A stretch of DNA of 64,000 nt from Accumulibacter sp032229525 (GCF_032229525.1 NZ_JAVTWB010000102.1:11326-75325); one strand, 5' to 3'. Positions 37,801 to 46,723 are shown, counted from the first letter of the stretch. The notes: generated by a model not told the origin, from the sequence alone. A program made the numbers and translations.

Positions 37801-38494
37801 CGGCGCGGTCTCGGGCATGGAGGCGCTGATTCGCTGGAACCATCCGCGGCACGGCCTGGTGCCACCGGATCGTTTCATTGCGGTTGCCGAAGAAACCGGA
37901 CTGATCATCCCGATCGGCGCATGGGTGTTGCGCGAGGCCTGCCGTCAGGCGAAGTGCTGGCACGACGCGGGGCACAACGGCCTGCGCATCAGCGTGAACC
38001 TTTCTGCGCGGCAGTTGCGGCAAGCCGATCTGTGCCAGCAAATCAGCGCTACTCTCGCCGAATTTGGTTTGCCGCCGTCGAGTCTCGAACTCGAATTGAC
38101 CGAGAGCTTGCTGGTAGACGACCCGACCACCGCCACGGCCTGGCTGCAGACGCTGGCCGAGCTCGGCATCCGGATGGCAATCGACGACTTCGGCACCGGC
38201 CACTCCAGCCTTGCCTATCTCAAATGCTTCCCGGTCGCGCGACTGAAAATCGACCGCTCTTTTGTCCGCGACTTGTCGACCGACGCCAACGACGCGGCAA
38301 TCGTCCGCGCCATCGTGGCGATGGCCAAGAGCCTGCAGATCGACGTCATTGCCGAGGGCGTTGAAACCGTCGAACAACTGCGGTTTCTCGAAGCACAGGG
38401 CTGCTTCGAGGTTCAGGGCTATCTCTTCAGCCGGCCGCGGCCGGCGGGCGACTTCGAGAGTTTCCACTTCACCGTACCCCCGGCCGCCCGATAG
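34832..38494 (+). CDS. dCache-HAMP-PAS-GAF-PAS-GGDEF-EAL signalling protein
   Basis: c-di-GMP enzyme of 1220 residues. Transmembrane helices near 8-32 and 288-308 flank a periplasmic dCache-like sensor. HAMP (about 309-360), PAS (365-485), GAF (495-665), PAS (670-785), GGDEF (790-945) and EAL (960-1215) follow. The cyclase motif RLGGDEF near 868 and the phosphodiesterase residues EALIRW near 995, DDFGTGHSS and IAEGVET are all intact. The I-site position reads RETE, not RxxD, so product inhibition may be weak. Preceded by a binding lipoprotein that probably presents ligand to the sensor. Confidence 0.9.
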   Translation: MAHSLRFWLALGLSAMVAVALAVFVAILLGVLVPRLNDQVESSNKALGVALSQQVADFMQQSAAELERVAAELEAEPATPDRTRTIIDSQANAHAPLAALYILDTDARVLDVGLPLERRNGRGDLLGLDFSTRSFYRAAESTDSTVWSDTYLSQRGKIVVAITVPLGVQPARDSVAHRMLVGELDLEQLSEHIGELGQSVAVLPIIIDHLGQVVAHPVASHAVRQESLAYLPLVKAGLAGHFDTGLFSLDGREHIGTVTPIGGSGWLTLVAQPTDVAFATMRSTLLAIAGGLAAALALAVLSAYLYGQQLVRRVADFGRHVQAIADGDYTAPLPSSRAEELANLAVSMRRMANAILEREAALAASEEHYRALFSDAPLAYQSVDLSDGSFVEVNEAWLTLLGYRRDDVIGHPISEFIDENSARVLAENLPNLVNHGRIDELLFNFRHQDGQTVKVLLNGRIHQTGHGTTRTHCILTDITERQRVEEARRRSAALLEHQADRALAMLELPKAAEQMDEDAFIQHGLAVAEGLTGSPISFLYFIDADQQTIDSVSWSRGTRRGQFQAVAEQLCASNLAGLWAAARRQRSPAVFDELPTPFASPLPAAVAGLTRLVSVPVIEGGLGRMMLGVGNKAEPYSEHEIETVRLISQDIWRIVNQRRAEQAQRLAANVFAASTSAICITDADERIVSINPALTVITGYSLHEIVGQTPRLFSAGHRNDSSGHEMWSRVAAHGLWQGEVWNRRKNGEVFPAWLTITSVTNSDGAVTHYTGSFEDISERKRSEEHIHFLAHHDALTRLPNRTLLEDRIRQAIAKSRRDGTRTAVLFLDLDRFKLINDTLGHNTGDQLLTRVAERLKDLLRETETVARLGGDEFIIVIPGLADIERAAHVAQRILDVIAAPQVIDERPLHVTPSIGISIYPDDGEDVPTLLRNADTAMYHAKERGRNNFKFFTQDMNQAVQERVSIESDLRSAIERQEFVLFYQPLVDCRSGAVSGMEALIRWNHPRHGLVPPDRFIAVAEETGLIIPIGAWVLREACRQAKCWHDAGHNGLRISVNLSARQLRQADLCQQISATLAEFGLPPSSLELELTESLLVDDPTTATAWLQTLAELGIRMAIDDFGTGHSSLAYLKCFPVARLKIDRSFVRDLSTDANDAAIVRAIVAMAKSLQIDVIAEGVETVEQLRFLEAQGCFEVQGYLFSRPRPAGDFESFHFTVPPAAR

Positions 38495-38606
38495 CTTGCA
38501 TCGGCGAGAAGCGCGCCGCCAGTCGATCGGGATTGAAGTCTGCTCGACGCGCGGACTATAGTGACCGGGATCCCCGCGATCAGCCTTCACCCAAGGGAGA
38601 ACAACC

Positions 38607-40139
38607 ATGCCGCGCAATCTCGTGGTCTGCAGTGACGGAACCTGGTGCACCCCCGAGCAGCAGATGGGCGCCCTGCCCTGTCCGACCAACGTGGTCAAGC
38701 TGTACAACCTCTGCCTGCGCGACGATCGGCAACTGACCTACTACCACCCGGGTGTCGGTGCGGAAGGTAGCCTGGTCGAGCGCGTGCTCGGCGGGGGTAT
38801 CGGCTTCGGTCTCAGCCGCAACATCCTCGGTGCCTACCGCTGGTTGTGCGACCACTATTGCACTGGCGACAGGATATTCCTCTTCGGCTTCAGTCGCGGC
38901 GCCTATACCGCGCGCAGTCTCGGCGGCTTCATCACTCGCTGCGGCCTTCTCGACCTCGGCGGTGCCAGCGACCGGCAGGCCTGGAAAGCGGTCGAGGCAG
39001 CCTACGAACGCGGCTACCGGCAGCGCGAAGCTCCCGCGGTCTGGCAGGCAGGCCACACCTTTCTTCGCGGCGACCTGGCTGATGGCAGCGTCGGCATCCA
39101 CCTGATTGGCGTCTGGGATACCGTCGGTTCGCTCGGGGTGCCCGACGACCTGATTCTCTTCGACCAGATTCTCGATGACCCGCACAACTACCGCTTCCAC
39201 GACACCCAACTCAGCACCGCCGTGCGCCATGGTCGGCACGCGGTCGCCATGGACGAACAGCGGGCGAGTTTTGCGCCGACGCTGTGGACCGGCGGCACAC
39301 GCCCGGCCGACGGCAGTCTGAAGCAACTGTGGTTTGCCGGCACCCACAGCGACGTCGGTGGCGGCCACGCCGAGTGTGGTCTTTCCGACGATGCGCTGCA
39401 GTGGATGAGCAAGGAAGCCGTCGCCCTCGGCCTGCGCGTCAATCCGGCTCTCGCCAAGCAACTGGCGCCCGAGCCGCGCGGTGTCCTGCACGATTCGGCG
39501 ACCGGCGTCTGGAAACATCTGCGAACGCTGCCCCGCCCCACACCGCTGGTCGCCGCGAGTAGCGTCGGCAGCGAGCTGGCCGCCCAGGTTTGGGACCGGC
39601 ACCAGGTGCCGCCTCTGGCGCAGGCACCGTACTGGCCAACGCGGGTCCTCGGCGCCGACGAATCGGTCAGCGCGGCAGTCTTTGCCCGTCCCCACTGGAA
39701 CGCCGTCGGTCTCTACCTGGAAGGGGGCGTGAATTACGCTTTCGTCGCCCACGGCGAATGGCTGGACAGCAGCGTCCCCTGCGGCCCGGGCGGCGCGCGC
39801 GACGGACAATTCAACGTTGGCGAGGTCGCGCACCTTCTGGGTAGTGCGATCGGCGAGGCCGAAGATATTTACCGGCGGTTGACCGGCAAGCAGAACGCAG
39901 ACTGGTGGGGATCACGCCGTTGCGAGGATGCACCATGGTTCGCCCTGATCGGCATGGTCGCCAACCAGCCGAACGCGGATGGCAGCGGCACGGCGATCGA
40001 AGGCGAGACTTTCGTCATTGGCGACCGCTGTACGTTCAGGCCGACACGTTCCGGCTATCTGTACTGTTATGCCAACGATGCCTGGAAGTTCTACGGCAAC
40101 AACCGCGGCCAGATCACGCTGACCGTCAGCCACAAGTGA
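38607..40139 (+). CDS. DUF2235 alpha/beta hydrolase (Tle1-like)
   Basis: Protein of 510 residues with a DUF2235 domain, the fold of T6SS Tle1 phospholipase effectors. It starts PRNLVVCSDGTWCTPEQ, has the nucleophile elbow FLFGFSRGAYTARSL with serine near 95, the aspartate in LIGVWDTVGSLG near 172 and the histidine region WFAGTHSDVGGGH near 240. About 200 further residues at the C-terminus have no recognised domain. There is no signal peptide and no VgrG, immunity or T6SS gene next to it, so an effector role is unproven. CAAGGGAGA precedes the ATG. Convergent with the nSTAND-FGE gene 81 bases away. Confidence 0.83.
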   Translation: MPRNLVVCSDGTWCTPEQQMGALPCPTNVVKLYNLCLRDDRQLTYYHPGVGAEGSLVERVLGGGIGFGLSRNILGAYRWLCDHYCTGDRIFLFGFSRGAYTARSLGGFITRCGLLDLGGASDRQAWKAVEAAYERGYRQREAPAVWQAGHTFLRGDLADGSVGIHLIGVWDTVGSLGVPDDLILFDQILDDPHNYRFHDTQLSTAVRHGRHAVAMDEQRASFAPTLWTGGTRPADGSLKQLWFAGTHSDVGGGHAECGLSDDALQWMSKEAVALGLRVNPALAKQLAPEPRGVLHDSATGVWKHLRTLPRPTPLVAASSVGSELAAQVWDRHQVPPLAQAPYWPTRVLGADESVSAAVFARPHWNAVGLYLEGGVNYAFVAHGEWLDSSVPCGPGGARDGQFNVGEVAHLLGSAIGEAEDIYRRLTGKQNADWWGSRRCEDAPWFALIGMVANQPNADGSGTAIEGETFVIGDRCTFRPTRSGYLYCYANDAWKFYGNNRGQITLTVSHK

Positions 40140-40220
40140 TCGAAGGCGGACTGCGCCGCGTCGCGCGTGCGGCGTCGGCCGGGCGGTCTTCGCAAGCAGC
40201 AACCAGCAGTCAATGACCGC

Positions 40221-42566
40221 TTATTCGAGCGGGCCGGCAAGGACGATCCGGAAACCGATGTCGCCGTCACGATCATCGGGCGAAAAATAGTCGCGCTTCG
40301 CAGTACGCAGATCGCCCGGAAAATCGAGCCAGGAGCCGCCGCGCAAGGCGCGCGAGTTGTCGCCGCCGATCTGCGTATGGCCGGGTTGATCGTACTCGTT
40401 CAGGCACCATTCCCAGACATTGCCGGCAAGATCCGCGACCATCCCGCCAGCGGGCGCACCGCGGGGATACATGCCGACGGCCATCGTCCTGCCGGTGCCA
40501 CTTTCGTGACTGTTGGCATGGGCCGGGTTCCAGTCACTCCCCCATGGGTACTTGCGCTTTTCGACACCTCCCTGAGCCACCCACTGCCACTCGCATTCGG
40601 TCGGCAGACGAACGATCTCGGCCCCAGAGAGGCCCCACTGCTCGCTGAGCCAGCGGCAGAAAGCAACCGCATCGCTCCACGCGATGTTGATCGCCGGATG
40701 GTTGTGGAAAGCCCAGCGCGCTTCGCCAGCCTGTTTGCGCTGAACCAGCTTGTGCCACCAGCGGCGGTCGTGATAGCCATCGTCAGCATTGACAAAGACG
40801 TTGTACTGCTGCCACGTAATCGGATACCGGGAGATACGCAGTGGCCTCACCGCAAAGACCTCGCTGCCCCGCCCTTCGAGGTTCACTTCGCCGCCCGCAA
40901 CGTCGACCCACACGATATCCGGCAGCCCGTTGGCCGCAAGCCCGACGCCGCGCCGCGGATCGTCCATCTGATTGAGCCGTACGCCGATCTCTTCACGGCG
41001 ATGGTGCGGCGTCTCGTCAGCCGCCAGTTCTTCGAGCAGGAACAGCGGCTCGGGCCGCAGGAACTCGCGCAGCGCCTCTTCCAGTTGGCCTTCCAGCGCC
41101 CGCCAGGCCTCAATGCCCGGATCGCGAAAATCAGGGTCGGCCGGTGTCGCTCGATGACTTAGCTCGAGTAAGGCCAGCAGCAGTGGCTTCTGACGTTCCC
41201 AGCTCCAGCGTAGTACATCGTCTTGCCCGGCCGGGCCGCCAGACCTCTGCCCCCCATTCTGCTGGATCGCCTGCCACCATTCCCTTGCCGCCTGTTTTAC
41301 CTGCCGACGCAGCGACAGGCTGTCCCGGTAGCGGGCGCACCACTGGCGGAGTCGCGGCCAATGGCTGAGCAGCGTCTCATGGGCGAGTTCGACATGCTGG
41401 TCGTCGTGATCGGTGAGAAAGCCCTGGCGGCGCAGCGCGTCGACCAGCCGGCCGACCTGCCGGTCCGCACGCAGCGGTTCGATTTCGGCCGTGCGACGGG
41501 TCGGCAATCCATCGATCACCGTCGCCAGCTCCGAAAACAGACGTGCGCAGGCAAGTTCCAGATCCGGTTCGCTGTCGATCAATCGTTCAATAGCGGCAGC
41601 GGCACTATCGACGATGCTCTCGAGGCCACCCATGCGCTGGTAGGCCTCCAGCGTCAGGCCCTGTTCGGGGTCGTGCTGTTCGAAGAGCCTCTCCAGGGTC
41701 AGTGCGATCAACGGCAACGCACCCTTCGTTGCGCCGGCCGCCGCGACCAGTGTCGACACCAGCTCGGCCTGAACCGGGACGCCACTGGCTTCGGCCGGAC
41801 CGGTAATGATCGCTTGCAGCTGCTCTTCGCTCCTGATCGGCTCGAGCGCAACCAAGGAGGCGCGAAACAGGTCTTCACCCAGCCATTCCATCAGGCGATC
41901 GGTAAATTCGCTGCGCAGAGTCAGCACCAGGTACAGGCTCTCGATACCGATCAGGACACCGAACAGCTTGCGGAATCGCCGCGAACTCGCCGGCGAGGTA
42001 TGCGTAAACAGCTCTTCGAACTGGTCGATCAGCAGCAGCAGGGGACGACCATGCTGACCGAGCAGCTCGGCGCTGGCGGCAGCCAGATGGTCTTCGGACT
42101 GCTTCGACTCTCCCGCCTCGGCCAGCAAGCGCTGCAAATGGTCGACCGACTCCCGAACGTCACTTTCGCCGTCGCTAGGCAGCGCACGACAGAGCGCGTC
42201 CGCCAGCTGGTGAAATGGAGCGGCCTGTGGCTCGAAGTGCAAATAGCTTGATTCCGCAAGCGACGCAGCAAAACGGGGGACGACCCCGGCCGCCACCAGT
42301 GAAGATTTGCCCGTGCCCGAACGGCCGACGACGCTGATCAGCCGCGTCTCGGCAAAACGCTCGATAACCCGAGCGGCATCCTGGTCGCGCCCGAAAAACA
42401 GGCGATAAGCCTCCGGTTTGAACGCGGCAAGGCCGGGATAGGGATTACTGACCAAGACTCCCGTAGCAGGCGCGGCGGGCGGCGTGCCGGTCTGGCTTTC
42501 TGCGGACATTTCCGCCTGCCTGGCGATATTATCGGAGGGCGGTGGCGCGGCAGTGGAGCGAGTCAT
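40221..42566 (-). CDS. nSTAND NTPase with C-terminal FGE-sulfatase domain
   Basis: Protein of 781 residues. It starts with a low-complexity tail, then NPYPGLAAFKPEAYRLFFGR, a hallmark of nSTAND1 NTPases. Walker A GRSGTGKSS is at 81-89 and Walker B LLLLIDQFEEL near 180, followed by helical STAND regions to about 530. The C-terminus (535-781) is an FGE/SUMF1-type C-lectin-like domain (LAGNVWEWCLNEYD, LRGGSWLDFPGDLR, GDIGFRIVLAG). The FGE fold in such fusions is a binding domain, not an enzyme. This architecture is known from conflict systems and from diversity-generating-retroelement targets, but no reverse transcriptase is in the window. Confidence 0.87.
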   Translation of the reverse strand: MTRSTAAPPPSDNIARQAEMSAESQTGTPPAAPATGVLVSNPYPGLAAFKPEAYRLFFGRDQDAARVIERFAETRLISVVGRSGTGKSSLVAAGVVPRFAASLAESSYLHFEPQAAPFHQLADALCRALPSDGESDVRESVDHLQRLLAEAGESKQSEDHLAAASAELLGQHGRPLLLLIDQFEELFTHTSPASSRRFRKLFGVLIGIESLYLVLTLRSEFTDRLMEWLGEDLFRASLVALEPIRSEEQLQAIITGPAEASGVPVQAELVSTLVAAAGATKGALPLIALTLERLFEQHDPEQGLTLEAYQRMGGLESIVDSAAAAIERLIDSEPDLELACARLFSELATVIDGLPTRRTAEIEPLRADRQVGRLVDALRRQGFLTDHDDQHVELAHETLLSHWPRLRQWCARYRDSLSLRRQVKQAAREWWQAIQQNGGQRSGGPAGQDDVLRWSWERQKPLLLALLELSHRATPADPDFRDPGIEAWRALEGQLEEALREFLRPEPLFLLEELAADETPHHRREEIGVRLNQMDDPRRGVGLAANGLPDIVWVDVAGGEVNLEGRGSEVFAVRPLRISRYPITWQQYNVFVNADDGYHDRRWWHKLVQRKQAGEARWAFHNHPAINIAWSDAVAFCRWLSEQWGLSGAEIVRLPTECEWQWVAQGGVEKRKYPWGSDWNPAHANSHESGTGRTMAVGMYPRGAPAGGMVADLAGNVWEWCLNEYDQPGHTQIGGDNSRALRGGSWLDFPGDLRTAKRDYFSPDDRDGDIGFRIVLAGPLE

Positions 42567-42732
42567 TTCAGATCAAGCCTCGAGCGACATCCCGGGAACA
42601 TCATAGGCCCAAAGCCGGGCATTCGGAAGCGACGGGCCGAATGCCCGGATGATCGTTCGCTTGCGGTAAGATTCCTGATCCCCTCTCCCCACCCCGACCC
42701 TGCGTCGACCCCCAGCTGAGGAAAGCACCCGA

Positions 42733-43440
42733 ATGATCGATCTGTACACTGCCGCGACACCGAACGGCCACAAGATATCCATCGCCCTCGAGGAACTCGC
42801 CCTGCCCTACCGCGTGCACCTCCTGAGCCTGTCGAAGCGCGAGCAGAAGGAGGCCTGGTTTCTGGCGATCAATCCGAACGGTCGCATACCGGCGATCGTC
42901 GATCGCGCGGCCGACGATTTTGCCGTCTTCGAGTCTGGCGCCATACTGCTCTACCTCGCCGAAAAGACCGGGCAACTGATGCCCCATGATGTCAAAGGCC
43001 GCTCGCGGGTGATCCAGTGGTTGATGTTCCAGATGGGGGGTATCGGGCCGATGATGGGCCAGGCCAACGTCTTCTTCCGTTACTTTCCGGAAAAGATCCA
43101 GCCGGCCATAGACCGCTACCAGGGCGAGAGCAGACGACTGTTCCGCGTCCTTGACGGCCACCTCAAAGACCACGAATTTCTTGCCGGCGACTACTCGATT
43201 GCCGATATCGCCAACTGGGCCTGGGTGCGCACACATCGCTGGTCGGGCGTGGACATCGACGACCTGCCGCACCTGCAGCGCTGGCGCGACCAGATTCGCT
43301 GCCGCCCGGCGGTGGAAAAAGGGATCAACACCCCGCCATCGGCGATCGACCGCGACGCCGACGACGAGCAAGCGCGGCAGTTCGCCGAGGACGCACGTCA
43401 GATGGTCGAGACCGGGCAGTCGCGCGCGGGTGGCCTCTAA
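42733..43440 (+). CDS. Glutathione S-transferase, YfcG/Ure2-like
   Basis: Glutathione S-transferase of 235 residues in the Nu/YfcG branch. The thioredoxin-fold domain (1-82) has YTAATPNGHKISIALEE and the cis-proline region NGRIPAIVD followed by ESGAILLYLAEK. The helical domain runs to about 205 with ADIANWAWVR. YfcG-type enzymes show disulfide reductase activity with glutathione; the natural substrate is unknown. The last 30 residues form a charged tail longer than usual. Confidence 0.88.
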   Translation: MIDLYTAATPNGHKISIALEELALPYRVHLLSLSKREQKEAWFLAINPNGRIPAIVDRAADDFAVFESGAILLYLAEKTGQLMPHDVKGRSRVIQWLMFQMGGIGPMMGQANVFFRYFPEKIQPAIDRYQGESRRLFRVLDGHLKDHEFLAGDYSIADIANWAWVRTHRWSGVDIDDLPHLQRWRDQIRCRPAVEKGINTPPSAIDRDADDEQARQFAEDARQMVETGQSRAGGL

Positions 43441-43550
43441 GCCCTCCAGAACTTCCCGGTAGCGCTTGTGCGGTTCGGCGATCGATTGCTGCGGCGTGAG
43501 CGCCGAATCTGTCCTATAGTGGTCTGGCGACTCACTTTCGGAGATTTCCG

Positions 43551-44399
43551 ATGCCCCAGTGTCAACTTCACACGCTCCACCGTGCCCCGGACGCCGCCTC
43601 GAACAAACCGCCGCTTCTCTTCCTGCATGGCGGCTATGTAGACGCCAGAAGCTGGGATACGCACTTTCTTCCCTATTTTTCGCGTGCTGGCTACGATTGC
43701 CACGCCATCGACTTTTCCGGGCATGGCCAGAGCGAGGGACGTGAACACCTGGACGCGTTGAGCCTCGACGACTACCTGGCCGACGCCTTGCGGGCCGTCG
43801 ACGCTCTGGACAGGAAACCGGTGGTGATCGGGCATTCGATGGGCTCCTTCATCGCCGAGCGTCTGCTCGAGCAATCGCTCGTCCAGGCGGCCGTCCTGAT
43901 GTCTCCGGTCCCGACCAACGGCACTCTCGCGTCAGGAACCAAGCTGCTCCTGGCCTACCCAAAATTCCTCGGCGAAGTACGCAACGTCACCAGGGGTCGA
44001 GTCAGCGCAGACGCCCTGCACCTGATCAAGGAGGTCTATTTTTCGCCGTCGACGACACCGGAAACGCTGCTGCGCTTCGTTGAACTGGTGCAGCCGGAAT
44101 CGGCACGGGCCATCTGCGACCTGGCTCTCCTGGGCTGGAGGTGGCTACCGACACCACCGAAGCTGCCTGTGCTGGTGATCGGTGGTGAGCTCGATACGGT
44201 GTTTCCGCCATCCCTGATCTGGCCGGTGGCAAAGCGCTGGAATGCCGAATTGCAGGTCATTCCCGATACCGGCCATGCCCTGATTCTCGACGAGCACTGG
44301 TCGGTGTGTGCGGAGAGCGTACACGGCTGGCTCGAACAGCTCGACGAACAGCACCCACCTGGTCGGATGCACGAAGAAGCGTCCGCCTGCGCGATCTGA
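43551..44399 (+). CDS. Alpha/beta hydrolase (lysophospholipase-like)
   Basis: Alpha/beta hydrolase of 282 residues. The oxyanion-hole region LLFLHGGYVDARSW is near residue 22, the strand 4 segment HAIDFSGHGQSEG near 55, the nucleophile elbow VIGHSMGSFIAE with serine near 101, the acid in GGELDTVFPP near 215 and the histidine in DTGHALILDEHW near 240. There is no signal peptide, so it is cytoplasmic. The substrate is unknown. GGAGATTTCCG precedes the ATG. Confidence 0.85.
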   Translation: MPQCQLHTLHRAPDAASNKPPLLFLHGGYVDARSWDTHFLPYFSRAGYDCHAIDFSGHGQSEGREHLDALSLDDYLADALRAVDALDRKPVVIGHSMGSFIAERLLEQSLVQAAVLMSPVPTNGTLASGTKLLLAYPKFLGEVRNVTRGRVSADALHLIKEVYFSPSTTPETLLRFVELVQPESARAICDLALLGWRWLPTPPKLPVLVIGGELDTVFPPSLIWPVAKRWNAELQVIPDTGHALILDEHWSVCAESVHGWLEQLDEQHPPGRMHEEASACAI

Positions 44400-44502
44400 G
44401 TCGTTACCGCCGCGGGCTGACCCGACACGCCAGCGCGGCAGCAACCGGCGCCATCGTAGCCGCGTATAATGGGTGTTTTCGCAACCAGTAGAGAGAGCTC
44501 AC

Positions 44503-45051
44503 ATGGGCCTTGATCGCGTCCCTTCCGGCAAAGCACTTCCCAATGATTTCAACGTCGTTATCGAAATCCCGATGCACGCCGATCCGGTGAAATACGAAGT
44601 GGACAAGGAAAGCGGACAGGTTTTCGTCGATCGCTTCATGTCCACCGCCATGCACTATCCGTGCAACTATGGCTATATCCCCCACACCATCGCTGGCGAT
44701 GATGACCCGGTCGATGTGCTGGTGGTCACCCAGTTCGCGCTACCGCCCGGCGTCGTCGTACGCTGCCGGCCGATCGGCCTGCTGGCGATGGAAGACGAGG
44801 CCGGGCAGGATGGCAAGCTACTGGCGGTTCCGGTGGACAGCCTGACGCAGATGTATCGTGACATCGAGTCGCCGCGCGACTTTCCGCAGGTGATCCTGGA
44901 TCAAATCTCGCACTTTTTTGCCCACTACAAGGATCTCGAGCGCGGCAAGTTCGTCAAGGTCGCGGGCTGGCTGGGTGTTGACGAAGCCAAGAAGGAAATC
45001 ATGGAAGGCGTCAAGCGTTACGCCGAAGCCAAAGAGAAGCCAAACTTCTAG
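44503..45051 (+). CDS. ppa: Inorganic pyrophosphatase (family I)
   Basis: Family I soluble pyrophosphatase of 182 residues that hydrolyses pyrophosphate to two phosphates. Family features: NVVIEIPMHADPVKYEVDKE near residues 15-34, FMSTAMHYPCNYGYIPHT near 45-62 and the acidic metal site GDDDPVDVLVV near 66-76. A TATAAT -10 box is at 44465-44470, and GAGAGAGC is the ribosome site. A terminator-like hairpin lies 21 bases after the stop. A housekeeping enzyme that is also relevant to phosphate cycling. Confidence 0.95.
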   Translation: MGLDRVPSGKALPNDFNVVIEIPMHADPVKYEVDKESGQVFVDRFMSTAMHYPCNYGYIPHTIAGDDDPVDVLVVTQFALPPGVVVRCRPIGLLAMEDEAGQDGKLLAVPVDSLTQMYRDIESPRDFPQVILDQISHFFAHYKDLERGKFVKVAGWLGVDEAKKEIMEGVKRYAEAKEKPNF

Positions 45052-45072
45052 ATTTCTTTCGTCACCTTGATC

Positions 45073-45094
45073 AAGGGGCGCGCAGGCGCCCCTT
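45073..45094 (+). terminator. Terminator-like hairpin after ppa
   Basis: AAGGGGCGC at 45073-45081 pairs perfectly with GCGCCCCTT at 45086-45094 around a four-base loop, but only three T follow. It ends seven bases before the nadE start, so read-through may occur. Confidence 0.6.
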
Positions 45095-45100
45095 TCGCTG

Positions 45101-46723
45101 ATGCCCGCGCCCATGTCCCTCAAGATTGCCATTGCCCAGATCAATGCGACGGTCGGCGACTTTGCCGGCAACGCGGCGCGCATTCTCGATTTCGCCGCCC
45201 GCGCGCGGACACAGGGTGCCGACCTCCTGCTGACGCCGGAACTGGCGCTCTGCGGTTATCCACCAGAGGACCTGCTGCTGCGCGAGGACTTCGCTGCGGC
45301 CTGCGAAGATGAGCTCGATAGGCTCGCGGCCAGCGTGCAGGGAATTGCCGTCCTCGTCGGCCACCCGGAGCGGCGCGGCTACCGCTGCTACAACGCCGCG
45401 ACCCTGCTCAACGACGGCAAGCGTGTGGCGACCTACTACAAGCAGCGGCTACCCAGCTACGAGGTGTTCGACGAAGAGCGCTATTTCGATTCCGGTGAAA
45501 GCTCCTGCGTGCTGACCATCAAGGGCGTCCGCTGCGGCGTCAATATCTGCGCTGATGTCTGGGAAGCTGGTGCCGCCGATCTCGCCCGCGCAGCCGGTGC
45601 CGAACTGCTGCTCGTGCTCAATGCTTCGCCCTACCATATCGGCAAACGCGAGCGGCGTACGGCAGTCCTGCGCCAACGCATCGCGACCACCCGGCTGCCG
45701 GTGATCTACGCCAATCTGGCCGGCGGCCAGGACGAACTGGTCTTCGATGGGGGGTCCTTCGTGCTCGACTCGCACGGCACGCTCTGTTGCCAGTTGCCGC
45801 AGTTCGAGGAAGCACTGGCCATCGTCGACGTGGTCGACGGCGAGCCACAAGCCGGTGAGATCGTGCCGGCACCCTGCGTTGAAGCGGAGGTGTACCAAGC
45901 GCTGGTGCTGGGCGTACGCGACTACCTGGGCAAGAACGGTTTCCCCGGCGCGATCATCGGTCTGTCGGGTGGCATCGACTCGGCGCTGACCCTGGCGGTT
46001 GCCGTCGACGCGCTCGGCGCCGACCGCGTGCGGGCGGTGATGATGCCGTCTCCCTATACCGCCGATCTCAGTCTTTCGGAGTCGCGCGAGATGGTCCGCC
46101 TGCTGGGCGTACGTTACGACGAAATTGCCATCGAGCCGGCCATGCAAACTTTTGCCGCGATGCTGGAAAAGCAGTTCGCCGGCCTGCCGGCAGACACCAC
46201 CGAAGAAAACCTGCAGGCGCGGATCCGCGGCATGATCCTGATGGCCCTCTCGAACAAGACCGGTGCGCTGGTGCTGACCACCGGCAACAAGTCGGAAATG
46301 GCGGTTGGTTACTGCACCCTCTACGGTGATATGGCCGGTGGATTTGCGGTCATCAAGGACATTGCCAAGACCTGGGTGTACCGCCTGTCGCGCTGGCGCA
46401 ACACGCGCTCGTACATCATTCCCGAACCGATCATCAGCCGCCCACCGTCGGCAGAACTGAAAGCCGGCCAGACCGATCAGGACAGTCTGCCCCCGTACGA
46501 AGTGCTCGACGCGATCGTCGAGGCGTACATGGAAAAGGACATCAGCCCGCGCGAGATCATTGCCCGCGGTCATGCCGAAGCCGATGTGCGCCGGGTCGTG
46601 CATCTATTGAAGATCAGCGAGTACAAGAGGCGTCAGGCCCCGGTAGGCATCCGCGTCACCCAACGCGGCTTTGGCAAGGATTGGCGCTATCCGATCACCA
46701 ATCGCTACCGTGACCCCTACTGA
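45101..46723 (+). CDS. nadE: Glutamine-dependent NAD+ synthetase
   Basis: NAD synthetase of 540 residues with an N-terminal nitrilase-type glutaminase (1-250) and a C-terminal ATP-dependent synthetase (270-540). The Glu-Lys-Cys triad is visible in TPELALCGYPPED, YKQRLPSYEVFDE and NICADVWE, and the ATP-pyrophosphatase P-loop is GLSGGIDSALTL near 288. It completes NAD+ from deamido-NAD+ using glutamine. The start could also be the ATG at 45113 (MSLKIAIAQ), which matches the usual N-terminus better; neither has a strong ribosome site. The P-II gene follows, a conserved betaproteobacterial order. Confidence 0.93.
   Translation: MPAPMSLKIAIAQINATVGDFAGNAARILDFAARARTQGADLLLTPELALCGYPPEDLLLREDFAAACEDELDRLAASVQGIAVLVGHPERRGYRCYNAATLLNDGKRVATYYKQRLPSYEVFDEERYFDSGESSCVLTIKGVRCGVNICADVWEAGAADLARAAGAELLLVLNASPYHIGKRERRTAVLRQRIATTRLPVIYANLAGGQDELVFDGGSFVLDSHGTLCCQLPQFEEALAIVDVVDGEPQAGEIVPAPCVEAEVYQALVLGVRDYLGKNGFPGAIIGLSGGIDSALTLAVAVDALGADRVRAVMMPSPYTADLSLSESREMVRLLGVRYDEIAIEPAMQTFAAMLEKQFAGLPADTTEENLQARIRGMILMALSNKTGALVLTTGNKSEMAVGYCTLYGDMAGGFAVIKDIAKTWVYRLSRWRNTRSYIIPEPIISRPPSAELKAGQTDQDSLPPYEVLDAIVEAYMEKDISPREIIARGHAEADVRRVVHLLKISEYKRRQAPVGIRVTQRGFGKDWRYPITNRYRDPY

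Noticed and set aside
36611..38707. 698-codon minus-strand frame opposite the GGDEF-EAL gene
   Set aside because: Both catalytic domains on the plus strand are intact; the antisense frame has no motif.
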